From assembly GCA_003864495.1 (NCBI GenBank), contig ML133452.1, positions 156,340-220,339 on the forward strand: a DNA stretch of 64,000 bases. The letters are read 5' to 3'. The stretch is from Nemopilema nomurai. Lineage: Eukaryota > Cnidaria > Scyphozoa > Rhizostomeae > Rhizostomatidae. The position numbers were made by a program, and so were the translations under genes. Position 1 is the first letter of the stretch, and the number at the start of each line of letters is the position of its first letter. Positions 38,288 to 48,300 of this stretch are shown one piece after another. The notes under the pieces are model-generated. The model searched no databases, was not told the DNA's origin, and worked only from the letters and a program-made list of their open reading frames with translations.

Positions 38288-39592
38288 ATGGCAACTGGAA
38301 CTCAATCTAACGAGGTGGAAGCACCAGAAAATCTTGGAAGACGTGTTGTGAGAAAAGTTTACCTGATTACATACAGTGATGCGGACACTAAAATCTTTGA
38401 CCGCGAAAAGTTCTCCACAATCGTGGTAAATGCTTTTAACGAAAGCACCAATGCTACTGTGGAGCAATGGGCATGCTGTATGGAGCAGCACAAGAATGGT
38501 GCATATCATTTTCATATGTGTGTCCTTCTCGACCGTATTCAAAGGTGGGTGAAGGTAAAAACGCATCTAAATGATCGCCACAAAATTACTGTTAACTTTT
38601 CTGGCCACAGTGGCTACCACACTGCCTTCAATTATGTTGCGAAGGAAGACGGGGCTTTTATTAAAAGCGAGCAACATCCTCATGTAGCAGCTCCAAAAAC
38701 AGCAGAGGCTACAAGAGCTAAAAGGAATAAATGTTCTAAAAGGTCCAAAAAACCAAAGCGTCTATCGAATCCTGATGTTGCCAGGATGGCCATCAAGCAC
38801 AAAGTGCATTCTCGCTTGGAGCTGCTTGGCCTTGCAAGATCCTCTGTAGACCAAGGGGACTCGCGTCTGTACGACTTTGTCCTAGGACGAAGCGATAAGA
38901 AAATCAGGGAATTGCTGGATACGACGTGGGAGATGGAGATGGCAAATTCGAAGCTACAAAGAGCAGGAATGACAAGGGTTCAGATCTTGCAGCAACAGCT
39001 GGCTTCTCCCTGTGTCTGCAAGGGGGAATGGCTCCAATGTGCCTTAGAAATACTAGAGAAAAATTCAATCGACCAACCTGTTTTTGCCGAGGCCATCTTT
39101 ACGTTACTCGACAAAGGTCGTGGCAAGGGCCGAAATATTTACATTTGTGGCCCAGCGAATTGCGGCAAAACCTTTATCCTCGACCCAGTCAGGGTTGTTT
39201 ATAACGCCTTTCTTTCTCCAGCCACATGTTCCTATGCATGGCTTGGAGTCGAAGAAAAGGAGGTTATATTTCTCAATGATTTTAGATGGTCACCTGTCAT
39301 ACTTCCGTGGAGTGACATGCTGCAGTTGCTCGAAGGTGCAGTTGTCCACTTCGCTGCTCCTAAGACATCCTATAGCAAGGATATCGAGCTCAGCCTTGGC
39401 ACTCCCGTCTTTGCCACTGCAAAAGCACCCATCACTTTCATCAAAGGCTCCATGTTTGATGAACGCGAGACGGAAATGATGAACGTTCGATGGCGAGTCT
39501 TCAACTTCAGACATCAGTTCGAAGAGCGTGTGCAGAGAAGTGTTCCTTCCTGTGGGCATTGTTTTGCCAAACTCGTTTTAGAGCGACAATAA
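38288..39592 (+). CDS. Rep-like protein: HUH endonuclease plus SF3 helicase (copy 2)
   Basis: The 434-residue product is identical to that of 33,593-34,897, with the same HUH triad (74-76), Y116/K119, Walker A (288-295) and Walker B (325-331). It converges on the intact transposase, with an 876-bp spacer between the two stop codons. At 434 residues it is longer than typical circovirus or geminivirus Reps (about 300) and shorter than parvovirus NS1. Confidence 0.85.
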   Translation: MATGTQSNEVEAPENLGRRVVRKVYLITYSDADTKIFDREKFSTIVVNAFNESTNATVEQWACCMEQHKNGAYHFHMCVLLDRIQRWVKVKTHLNDRHKITVNFSGHSGYHTAFNYVAKEDGAFIKSEQHPHVAAPKTAEATRAKRNKCSKRSKKPKRLSNPDVARMAIKHKVHSRLELLGLARSSVDQGDSRLYDFVLGRSDKKIRELLDTTWEMEMANSKLQRAGMTRVQILQQQLASPCVCKGEWLQCALEILEKNSIDQPVFAEAIFTLLDKGRGKGRNIYICGPANCGKTFILDPVRVVYNAFLSPATCSYAWLGVEEKEVIFLNDFRWSPVILPWSDMLQLLEGAVVHFAAPKTSYSKDIELSLGTPVFATAKAPITFIKGSMFDERETEMMNVRWRVFNFRHQFEERVQRSVPSCGHCFAKLVLERQ

Positions 39593-40468
39593 AAAGTGAC
39601 ATCCACTGTCATTAATGATCGCATGCTTTGTTTTTTCTTGATTTACTATGCTGGATTGCTATTGTCTTCAATAAAGTCTTGATACTTAACAAAGACCACC
39701 TAGGCAGTGGCAATGTCTCGAGCACATTCTTGTGCTGCGATGCATCCCCGAATGGTCGTCCAAATGGTAAACCGTATGGTAAACCGTGGCACTTTTTCCC
39801 CATTTATTCATCAGCACGTGAACTATTTGCTCCCATCTTTTTATAGAAGTGGTGCTTCTACGAAACCTACCCAGACATGAACTTTTCTTTAGAATATCTT
39901 CGCTTTGAGGGAAGAAATTTACGGAACTGTATGGTAAACCGTTGAAAATGAGAAAGCTTCTGAAGACATCAAATTTGAATTGCAAAAAGGGTAAACCGTG
40001 GACCATTTCTCGATTTTCTCGTTTCGCACTTATCAAAGCTACATCAAAGTTGACAATTACCTTCATAAAAGCATTGCACCACTTCTTACAAAAAAAAAAT
40101 TAATTTTCTCAAGTTAACAACAAAGTTATAAGCATTTTACAAATGGTAAACCGTGGGGTAAACCGTGGAGAACAGACACTTTTCAACTCGCGCCTTTGCT
40201 TGCTAGCAAACAAGCGGCTTTTTAGATGAAGAGAAGCGCTACAAATAACGAATAGCAAATTTAAATCAGAATGCGAAAGTTTTTTGATGAAAAAAAATAT
40301 TGTGTACATGAGAAATTAAAGAATAAGTGGGAAAAATGAAACATTTCTATTGTCACCTGGCTGTCGGTGCGGAGGAGCAGCACCATGGAACGATTCTATT
40401 CATCTACTTTATTGGTTAGCGTTGCAATGCAAGAGCCATCAATCAGTATTAAACATTATAAAGTTAAT
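39593..40468. promoter_or_regulatory. Iteron-bearing spacer, putative replication origin (copy 2)
   Basis: The equivalent of 34,898-35,773, offset by 4,695 bp. The six GGTAAACCGT iterons lie between 39,766 and 40,166, and both hairpins are retained. Neither the number nor the spacing of iterons has changed between copies. Confidence 0.6.
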
Positions 40469-41563
40469 CTAGTACTTTGTTCTGTGTCCTTCGTTACGTA
40501 CAACCATTTTCAGGCGCTCGTGCATAGATTTTATCGTTGAATCGATGACAGAAGTATTGAAATTGGCAAGTGTCCTCAGTACCCTCTTTCTGAAGCCGTT
40601 GAAGTCCTCCTTCTCTATTCTTCCCCTAAGCGCTTCTTTAGTCATCTGTCGTTTTACGTTGTGAAATACATTCTCTATTGGATTCAAGTCTGGTGATCTC
40701 GGGGGTATTTTTACGACTTCTGCACCAATTTCGTTCAACATATCTTTGGCTATTCTGCTGTTTTGACTTGGGTCATTATCCATTACAAAAAGCAGTTTGT
40801 CCCTCTTTTTGAAATGAGCGCATTCTAAAAGTACATGCTGTAAAGTATTTTCTGCAAACTTTGCAAACCACCTTCCATTCATCTTCTCGTATTCTTCGGC
40901 AATTACTACCCCTGAAGAAAATCCAACGCCCACCATGACATGCAACCTCCGCCCCTCAGGTAGGCTTTTGCTTCCTTTTGTCGTATATTCCAGTCCCTCA
41001 CTTGATTTTCTCCAGATTCTTCCACATGGCGTCAATGCATCTCTGTAGGGATTCTGTTTGTGTACAAATGAAACTGCATCCAAATAAACGAGAACTTCGT
41101 CACACCAAAACCTTTGGTCGTGTGTTCGAAGGGCCTCTTTGGCATAGCGAACTCTTTGTCTTCTATCTGCAGACGATAAGACTCCTTTGCGTCTCGGCCG
41201 TAAGCACTTGTACCCCGCTTGATTCAAAACTCTAACGAGTGTCCGGTAGCTAACGTTGCGTGTTATTTCACTCTCCTTGGCTATATCCATCACTTTGATA
41301 TTTGAATTTTCATTCCTCATTCGTTTGAATGTTCTAAGAAATCTTGCCCTTTCTCTCTTGTTCATAACTGATGGTCGTCCAGCTCGTTCTTTGTGTTGTT
41401 TCACCTGAAGACCTTCTCGAGAAATTCGTACAACACTCGAAGGAGATATTTTGCAAATATCAGCAACTTTCCGATACGATATTCCTCTCTCTAATCGTAG
41501 ATAGTAGGCATAGGCCCGTGTCTTTGCACTTATCTTTGTATGGAAGACCATCCTCTGAAGCAT
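40469..41563 (-). CDS. Tc1/mariner-type DD34E transposase (copy 2, intact)
   Basis: 364 residues if read from the ATG at 41,563, close to the usual 340-350 of Tc1 transposases. The frame is open to an earlier ATG at 41,686 (405 residues), but the first DNA-binding helix-turn-helix begins soon after the later start. Order: HTH (about 10-50, with ISYRKVADICKISPSSV), a GRPS linker near 62-65, a second HTH, then the RNase-H-like catalytic core with D162 (YLDAVSF), D262 (MDNDPSQNS) and E297 (SPDLNPIENVF). Exactly 34 residues separate the last two. It would cut at the M ends and insert at TA, matching the duplication seen. It converges with Rep. Confidence 0.9.
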   Translation of the reverse strand: MLQRMVFHTKISAKTRAYAYYLRLERGISYRKVADICKISPSSVVRISREGLQVKQHKERAGRPSVMNKRERARFLRTFKRMRNENSNIKVMDIAKESEITRNVSYRTLVRVLNQAGYKCLRPRRKGVLSSADRRQRVRYAKEALRTHDQRFWCDEVLVYLDAVSFVHKQNPYRDALTPCGRIWRKSSEGLEYTTKGSKSLPEGRRLHVMVGVGFSSGVVIAEEYEKMNGRWFAKFAENTLQHVLLECAHFKKRDKLLFVMDNDPSQNSRIAKDMLNEIGAEVVKIPPRSPDLNPIENVFHNVKRQMTKEALRGRIEKEDFNGFRKRVLRTLANFNTSVIDSTIKSMHERLKMVVRNEGHRTKY

Positions 41564-42086
41564 CAAGAGTAATCCTCTGTAGATGTGAGTCCTCTTAGAT
41601 CTGATTGCTCTAAATCTAGGGATTTTATACTTTTTTTCTCCAGAAACACGTGTCGTATAATTAAATTCTATTCTATATTTAGACATATTTTGCAACAATC
41701 CATTGAAAAGCGACCGATGCACCCTTTCATACTTAGTGTGAAGTAATTTCAATCATAACAAAGAAAAATCGTGTTTCTTTGAAATGACCTTTTTGCATAT
41801 TCTAATTAGCCAATTTTATTCTAATTCGCCAAATTTCTTCTATTCTTATTGGTGAATAGTTTTCCAAGCTTAAAATATGAATGAAAAGTCCCATGAGCAT
41901 GAAGTGCTGTTTATTGCATTGAAAGGTGCCAAGACAAGCACTAATTAGACCCAACCCCCTGAAACCCCTACTGGGTCTGAAAAAATTAAACTTTTTTTGC
42001 CAGAAATGAAATCAGCGCCATCGAAAACCCCATGTCAAATAGCCTTTATTTTTCAAAAACCCCCAGTTTTCAAAAAAAATTTCAGA

Positions 42087-42362
42087 CAATGCCTGCCAAA
42101 ATTGTTGGCACACTTACGACAATTCTTTGACTCGCGTTCACTTATCCCCCTCCCCCCCTTCGAACAATGTTGTGTTGCTGCTAAACGAAGCGTCAATTTT
42201 AGACCAAACTTTTTCCCCAGATTGACTGGATGCTTTACTTTGTTACCAACATTGTTTTAGGGGGGAGGAGGGGGATTAACAGCTTGTGGCGTGTCAAGGA
42301 AATGAAAAATGCGAAAACCAGAGAAAATAATGAGGTGTTCCAAGGACTTTTGGCAGGCATTG
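42087..42362. repeat. M3: terminal MITE-like repeat, right
   Basis: A 276-bp copy of M whose right end (TTTTGGCAGGCATTG) abuts the TA duplication at 42,363-42,364. Its left end joins B2 through TTTCAGA. Confidence 0.9.
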
Positions 42363-42887
42363 TACCTGTGCTTTAAGTGCTTTTCTCAGACATGTTGTGA
42401 AGGGCTTTCATATCAGTATGTATAACAAGTTGTATGACATATTGTATGTAGCCTGCACTCTAGTCTACAAATGCTACTAATTGTATGACAAATTCACTAC
42501 AAGTTTTAGCACCAAAACAAAAACTTCAAGGAGAACTTAAACTGATTACTTTCTTTAGATAGAGCTTTCAGTGTTTTTTCTCGCTTTTAATAATTTGCAG
42601 TTTCAATGTTTATTACAATGTTTGATGAAAAATGTTGTCCCTTACTTTTTTGATGTCTTGAATGGCTTTAAGATTTCTCAGAATATACAACAAAATTGTG
42701 TTAGTTTTTTCTATTTAATGTGCTATGAAAAATTTAGTTTACAAAAAAATTTGTTCATCATGTTTTACCCAAACTGATAAATTTGCGAATCAGCAACACT
42801 CAAAATTCTTTTTTCGTCAGATTTGGCTTGTTGAAGTACCTGTTTACAGAATGATTGAAAACTGATCATATGTACTATTTTCTTTGT

Positions 42888-42893
42888 TTTATT
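42888..42893 (-). terminator. Poly(A) signal of TAF7
   Basis: AATAAA on the minus strand about 42 bp after the TAF7 stop codon. The 520 bp between it and the composite transposon hold nothing I recognise. Confidence 0.65.
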
Positions 42894-42934
42894 TACAATA
42901 CACCAAACTACATACAACTACAATAGATTTATCA

Positions 42935-43966
42935 TCATTTTAACTGCAACTCATTAATTTCACAAAGAAGAGCACTTTCTTTCTGCAAGAGACCATCAAG
43001 TATGCCCTGAAACCTCTGCTTTAAATATGGATTGGCAGCATTTTGCACTCGCAGTTCTTGTTCTTCTCTCTTTGACTGCACTTCAAGCAGCATTTGCTGT
43101 AGCTCAACCATTTGCTCAGCAATTACATCAGTTTTTCCTTTGGGTACAACTCCTGAGAAGCTGTCTTTTGACACACTGTTTTCGTGTTCAAAATCAACCA
43201 TATCAACCTCTCCTTCACTGCTACTTATATCAGGCAGAATTGCACTTTCATCCCCCTCAAATTCAGACCCACCAAACTGCATACTGTCCTCGTTAATATT
43301 TGAAGGTGATTGCATTAACGAAGTGCCAACATCTAGGTCAGATGCATTACTTCGGTTGTCTTCTTGTTTGTCTTCATCTTGCAAGACCTCGTACCTAACA
43401 TCAACAGCACTAATATCAGCCCGAAGCAGTCTCTTCACCTCCTTCTCAACTTCAGGAGCCTCAATATATTTCTTCTTCGCAGTTTTGCGAAACCGTTTCT
43501 TTCGTACATTTTTCAAGGGTGGCGTTAGACCATGTGGATATTGGAATTTTCTTGCAAATGCCTGCTGCTTTTTAAATGAATCAATATACCTAGAATCGTC
43601 TTCATCGGAGCTACTTTCTATTGTTTCCTCGTCAACACACGATAAGAGCTGACTTATATCAGCGGTCTTCCAAAAACTTTTCTTATCCAACGTCTTCCAT
43701 GATTCAATAACACATGGCAAGTCCATGAGCTTCGCAGAAAAAGAGGTGCTGCGATATTTGACAGTTCCATGCCTGCTATCGCCAAGAATTTCTATGCTTA
43801 GGTTATCTTTTAACGTACCATTTCTTATCTCTGCCTGTAGTAGCTCAGCTTGATCTTCGGGCAATCGAAGAATGAATTGGTTCTCTAGCTCAGCTGGCGC
43901 GCCATGTGTTTTCGCTTTTGCTCTAGATTTCCCTCCACCGTGATGGGAACTTGAGTCTCGGCTCAT
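42935..43966 (-). CDS. TAF7: TFIID subunit TAF7, single exon
   Basis: 343 residues from an ATG at 43,966, close to the human length of 349. The N-terminal TAF7/TAFII55 domain begins ELENQFILRLPE (about 27-38) and includes DLPCVIES and TADISQLL. The family signature LKNVRKKRFRKTAKKKYIE follows near 150-170, then EVEKEVKRLL, an acidic Ser/Glu-rich middle, and a C-terminal coiled-coil stretch (about 283-343). TAF7 sits in TFIID in the nucleus, binds TAF1 and restrains its acetyltransferase activity during pre-initiation complex assembly. The gene is intronless here, as it is in mammals. Its 5' end is 33 bp from a foldback element that separates it from its head-to-head neighbour RPF1. Confidence 0.95.
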   Translation of the reverse strand: MSRDSSSHHGGGKSRAKAKTHGAPAELENQFILRLPEDQAELLQAEIRNGTLKDNLSIEILGDSRHGTVKYRSTSFSAKLMDLPCVIESWKTLDKKSFWKTADISQLLSCVDEETIESSSDEDDSRYIDSFKKQQAFARKFQYPHGLTPPLKNVRKKRFRKTAKKKYIEAPEVEKEVKRLLRADISAVDVRYEVLQDEDKQEDNRSNASDLDVGTSLMQSPSNINEDSMQFGGSEFEGDESAILPDISSSEGEVDMVDFEHENSVSKDSFSGVVPKGKTDVIAEQMVELQQMLLEVQSKREEQELRVQNAANPYLKQRFQGILDGLLQKESALLCEINELQLK

Positions 43967-43989
43967 CTTTGACGAAGACGGAGAAGGGC

Positions 43990-43999
43990 CTTCGGAATC
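43990..43999. repeat. Left copy of 10-bp target-site duplication
   Basis: CTTCGGAATC, repeated exactly at 52,946-52,955, directly flanking the inverted element. The match does not extend on either side. A 9-10-bp duplication is typical of Mutator-like elements, including foldback and Phantom types. Confidence 0.8.
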
Positions 44000-44365
44000 A
44001 TCGGTGGTGGCGCCGAGCGCCGTAATATAGGGCAGCCGTAATATAGGGCAGCTCTCCAGCCGTAATATAGGGCAGTCCTGGAAATGGCCTTTTGAAACAC
44101 AACTCAGCCTTCTTATGACAACCAGCAGATAAAACAGCGAAGAAAACGGTCAGTCTGCGAAAATTGTGATGTTATTCGACGAAAAATCCGAAAACAACTC
44201 GAAATCAATTTTGCGATTTGAAAGCTTATTTAGGCCCGCGGACGCGTTGACTTTTGCAGTGAAAACGAGGCAATCTCCGCGCGTACGACAAAAACATCCG
44301 CGCGAGCATTGTAGAGAGCTATAGTGAGTCTTGAAAAGAATTTTATTTCCATCAGGGCCTAAGAG

Positions 44366-45330
44366 CGGTTTCTCCCTCCGCCCCATTATAGGGCAGTGAG
44401 TGACGACGCCCAGTAAACGCCCTAGAACTCACTCAAATTTTCAAGAAACGTTCAACTAAGTGTCTGATGTGCATTCTTGAACAAAACAATGTCTCATTCT
44501 ATGTTTTTGGACTTGGAACGGATTCTCCCTCCGCCCCATTATAGGGCAGTGAGTGACGATGCCCAGTAAACGCCCTAGAACTCACTCAAATTTTCAAGAA
44601 ACGTTCAACTAAGTGTCTGATGTGCATTCTGAACAAAACATGTCTCATTCTATGTTTTGGACTTGGGAGAACGGATTCTCCCTCCGCCCCATTATAGGGC
44701 AGTGAGTGACGACGCCCAGTAAACGCCCTAGAACTCACTCAAATTTTCAAGAAACGTTCAACTAAGTGTCTGATGTGCATTCTTGAACAAAAACAATGTC
44801 TCATTCTATGTTTTTGGACTTGGGAGAACGGATTCTCCTCCGCCCCATTATAGGCAGTGAGTGACGATGCCCAGTAAACGCCCTAGAACTCACTCAAATT
44901 TTCAAGAAACGTTCAACTAAGTGTCTGATGTGCATTCTTGAACAAAAACAATGTCTCATTCTATGTTTTTGGACTTGGGAGAACGGATTCTCCCTCCGCC
45001 CCATTATAGGGCAGTGAGTGACGACGCCCAGTAAACGCCCTAGAACTCACTCAAATTTTCAAGAAACGTTCAACTAAGTGTCTGATGTGCATTCTTGAAC
45101 AAAAACAATGACTAATTCTATGTTTTTGGACTTGGGAGAACGGTTTCTCCCTCCGCCCCATTATAGGGCAGTGAGTGACGACGCCCAGTAAACGCCCTAG
45201 AATTCACTCAAATTTTCAAGAAACGTTCAACTAAGTGTCTGCTGTGCAATCTTGAACAAAAACAATGACTAATTCTATGTTTTTGGACTTGGGAGAACGG
45301 TTTCTCCCTCCGCCCCAATATAGGGCAGTC
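44366..45330. repeat. Left inner arm: ~153-bp tandem repeat, about 7 units
   Basis: Head-to-tail units, each starting TCTCCCTCCGCCCCATTATA followed by GGGCAGTGAGTGACG. Units differ by small indels and single bases. The orientation is opposite to the right arm. Confidence 0.9.
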
Positions 45331-48300
45331 ACTGACAACGGCCAGAAAAACCCAATGTTTAAGTAAATTCTCAATAAATTTACTAATTTTTAATTATTGA
45401 ATTGAGAGGGAAGGGAAAATAAAAATATTGTTTACGTGAGAAATTAATGTAAGTGTTTTAATTTAAATAAGTTGGCAATCATTCCACTATAATTTTTGAT
45501 CGAATGATATTTTATAAATGCCATTACTTCGACTTATATTGATGGATCTCTCCCTTATGCAAAATATGCATCAAGAACAAAAACTTTTGCAGGAAGTTGT
45601 TTGAAGCTACCTGTTGTGGCCTTTAGGGGCCTTCAGGGGTACTTAGAAAGTTTCCATTGAAGCTCAGTGATGAAATGATGAAGTAGTTGCACGACTTCTC
45701 GGCACTGTTTAAGTCAAGTGATCCTGGATCCATACATGGAGAACTGTTTTAGTTCTCAGAGCAAACATCGTAGCTAAGACGTTCAGCCAATAGCCAGCCA
45801 GGATACAACTTTGCGACCATATGTGATAGATGCAGTGGTTCGTGCATATGGTTCCAAATTTATGAAGCAATGATTTGGACGAAAGCTAAATTTGTGATCA
45901 AAATTATTGGTGGTTGGATAAAGGTGCCACAGATGTCAGTTCACACAATTCATGCAATAAAGAGGGCGTCACTCCTATACCCTGTTTCGAATCCGATGAT
46001 AGCATAATTGGCAGCTGTTTTCTAACAACTGCCTCAATGTTGACTTGGAAATGAGAAGCCCAGAAGCCAAGTTCCAGACTTGTTTTTTTTAGTGATTCGT
46101 CCTTTTGAGTCATCATCCATTAAAGAGTTTTGCAAAACCACAGTGTAGAACTGTCGTTAGTGAAATGATAAGATTGGTCCTCAAGCCACGCTTAAGCTAA
46201 TAGGTTAAACCGCAAAAGGAGCAACCTAATTCAAATACTTCCTTTTTCAGCAATGAAGCATTTTATAGCCCATTCTATGAAGTCCTAGAAGCTAGATCTG
46301 TCCACGCATGTTGTTAAGTAGTCGCGACAATGGTAACTCTCTGTCTACCTTAAAGCAAAACCGTTGTCTTGAAATACAAGAAGCTAAAGCTACATATATA
46401 TGTACTCCTTTACAACTGCTCACTGCCGCAAATTGTTCCCAAATTCTGAGACATGAGACACTGAATGATAATACCATTTTAGGCATGTGCCTCCTTCCCT
46501 TTACTTTAAATATGCTTCTCTTAGGTAACACACTGTTTCCGCTGACTAAAACAGTTTTATGAAAGACACTTCTACTTCAATTACTCTCGCAATGGCTGGA
46601 TCCAAAGCTAGCTACAAGCTCAATGTAATAATGGCTGTAAAAAATAGGAATTAGCTTCCTCTGAATAGATTTTTGCTTTAAAATTAAAATTATTATTTAT
46701 CTTAATTTTTCATAGCCATTAACATTATTTATCTTAGTCAGGAAACTATTCTTTAGATCAAGCCAATCACTTCAATTACAAATTGCGACACCACCAAGAA
46801 ACAAGAATGATGCCCTCACTTTTATAAGGTGATAGTCCATGATATCAGATATTGTATATATCGGATAATTTCAACGAACTGGCATGGGTCTAGCTAGTAA
46901 ATTGCCTAAGTGCTTCCTGTTATTTGGAAAAGCATCTGTGGTCTAAATAACAGAGGTCGCTGTAATTAGGCACAGGAGAATGCTTACTGATTAGCTGCAA
47001 ATTGAAAAACTGAGTAACCATTGGATAAGACACTCTAGAACATAGCAGAGAGACACCATTGAAGACCTTTTTATTGTCGTGGAAGCCCTCGCTAACAACT
47101 TCTTTTCATCCTGTACTAAAACATCATGCTTAATCTTAAGATCGTGTATACGTCAAGTATAACCAACGTTGAATACGCAGTTCTTACAAACATAACACGA
47201 GCATTTAAAAAATCTAAATTTCAAGATTTTCCTTGAAAATTTGTAAAGAAAGAGTTCTCTTTTTGGCTACACCTGTATGGTAGGGTATGAAATTCGTGTA
47301 TTTTATATTGTGGCTCACCTGTCTCTAATTGGGAGTTTCTTAGTAATTTTGACAATGATTAATGGAAAGCATTCCATCCATGAGAGTTGGATTAAAACCG
47401 TTAAATACCTTTGCATATTTCAATGTGACACATCTTCTTTTAAATTGATTCTAGATATTTGAAAATCTACGTTTAAAAATGACTAGAAAGAATATAATAG
47501 ATTAAGCTAACATTATTAGAACCTACTTTGCAAAGCGCCAATTTTTACAGGGGATACAAATATCATTCAACAAAAAGTGTAGTGCCATAAGGGTATCAAA
47601 AGACAATAAAATCCTTTTTCGAAGGTATGATTATGGGTACAAACAAACAGCTCAAGCTGAATTTCCATGACAGGTATCTTGTTCAAGCAAGCCATTCTAC
47701 AATTTTCCATGGTGAAAGAGCTTTTCAAGTTCGGGAGAGCTGTAAATGACCTTGTTTTCCCTATCAACATACAAACCTCTTTCCAACGCCATCTTCAAAA
47801 AGACCTTCGTAGCGCTTTTGGATCATTATTAATCGCAAATGTGACATCCTATGAATGGCAAATGCAACTGCATAAACATTCAGTAAAGTTAAGTATGCTA
47901 ATGAGATGGTACATGGGAAGTAGCTGCAAGGCAACAAACAGGATGACAGTCAGGTAGCTATTAAGTTCGCTTTCTATTCATCACATATTAATTATTATTC
48001 TTTATGATATTACTATTTATTTTTCGCTATTACATTACAGGAGTTTGGAAAGACATCGATCTGATATTTACTGTACTTTGTACAGAAACTATTCAATTTT
48101 CCTGAGATCTTGAATGGTTCTATGGTGACCATTGGAAAGTGAGTCAAAGTTGGTAAGAGAAACCTTATCCATTTCGAAAATATTCTCATTGATTCCAACG
48201 CAGTGTTCATAACTGTCTTATTTCCTGCGTGTTACTCTTTTTGGTCTGCATTTAACGAAAAAACGTTTGTGGGTAATCATCCCTTCTTTTATAAATGTGT

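Larger units (their letters stand above)
37674..42086. mobile_element. Body B2 of the composite transposon
   Basis: A 4,413-bp body nearly identical to B1, in the same orientation. It carries intact Rep and intact transposase frames, so this copy is the better candidate for an active or recently active element. Confidence 0.85.
32707..42362. mobile_element. Composite transposon M-B-M-B-M with Rep and DD34E transposase
   Basis: The 9,656-bp array has three copies of a ~275-bp repeat M (32,707-32,980; 37,397-37,673; 42,087-42,362) separated by two nearly identical bodies B (32,981-37,396; 37,674-42,086). Outer ends are CAATGCCTGCCAAAA and its inverse. TA flanks only the two outside ends (32,705-32,706 and 42,363-42,364), as expected for one Tc1/mariner-type insertion of the whole array. 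Each body has its own inverted ends (TCTGAAATTT...AAATTTCAGA) and encodes Rep on plus and transposase on minus, converging on an iteron-bearing spacer. The empty site would read ACC-TA-CCTGTG. It lies between ASF1 and TAF7, both of which run toward it. Confidence 0.9.

Noticed and set aside
40978..41598. Plus-strand frames over the transposase (also 36,171-37,059)
   Set aside because: Antisense shadows of the transposase coding sequence, without motifs.
40469..41752. 427-residue reading of the transposase
   Set aside because: The first codon at 41,752 is TTG, not ATG. ATGs at 41,686 or 41,563 are more credible, and the latter fits family length.
32707..42362. LTR retrotransposon with M as LTRs
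   Set aside because: M starts CAATG and ends CATTG rather than TG...CA, the target duplication is 2 bp (TA), and there is no reverse transcriptase, gag or primer-binding site. A DD34E transposase is present.
43032..43652. 206-codon plus-strand frame, Ser/Leu-rich
   Set aside because: It is antisense to TAF7 and has no family features.
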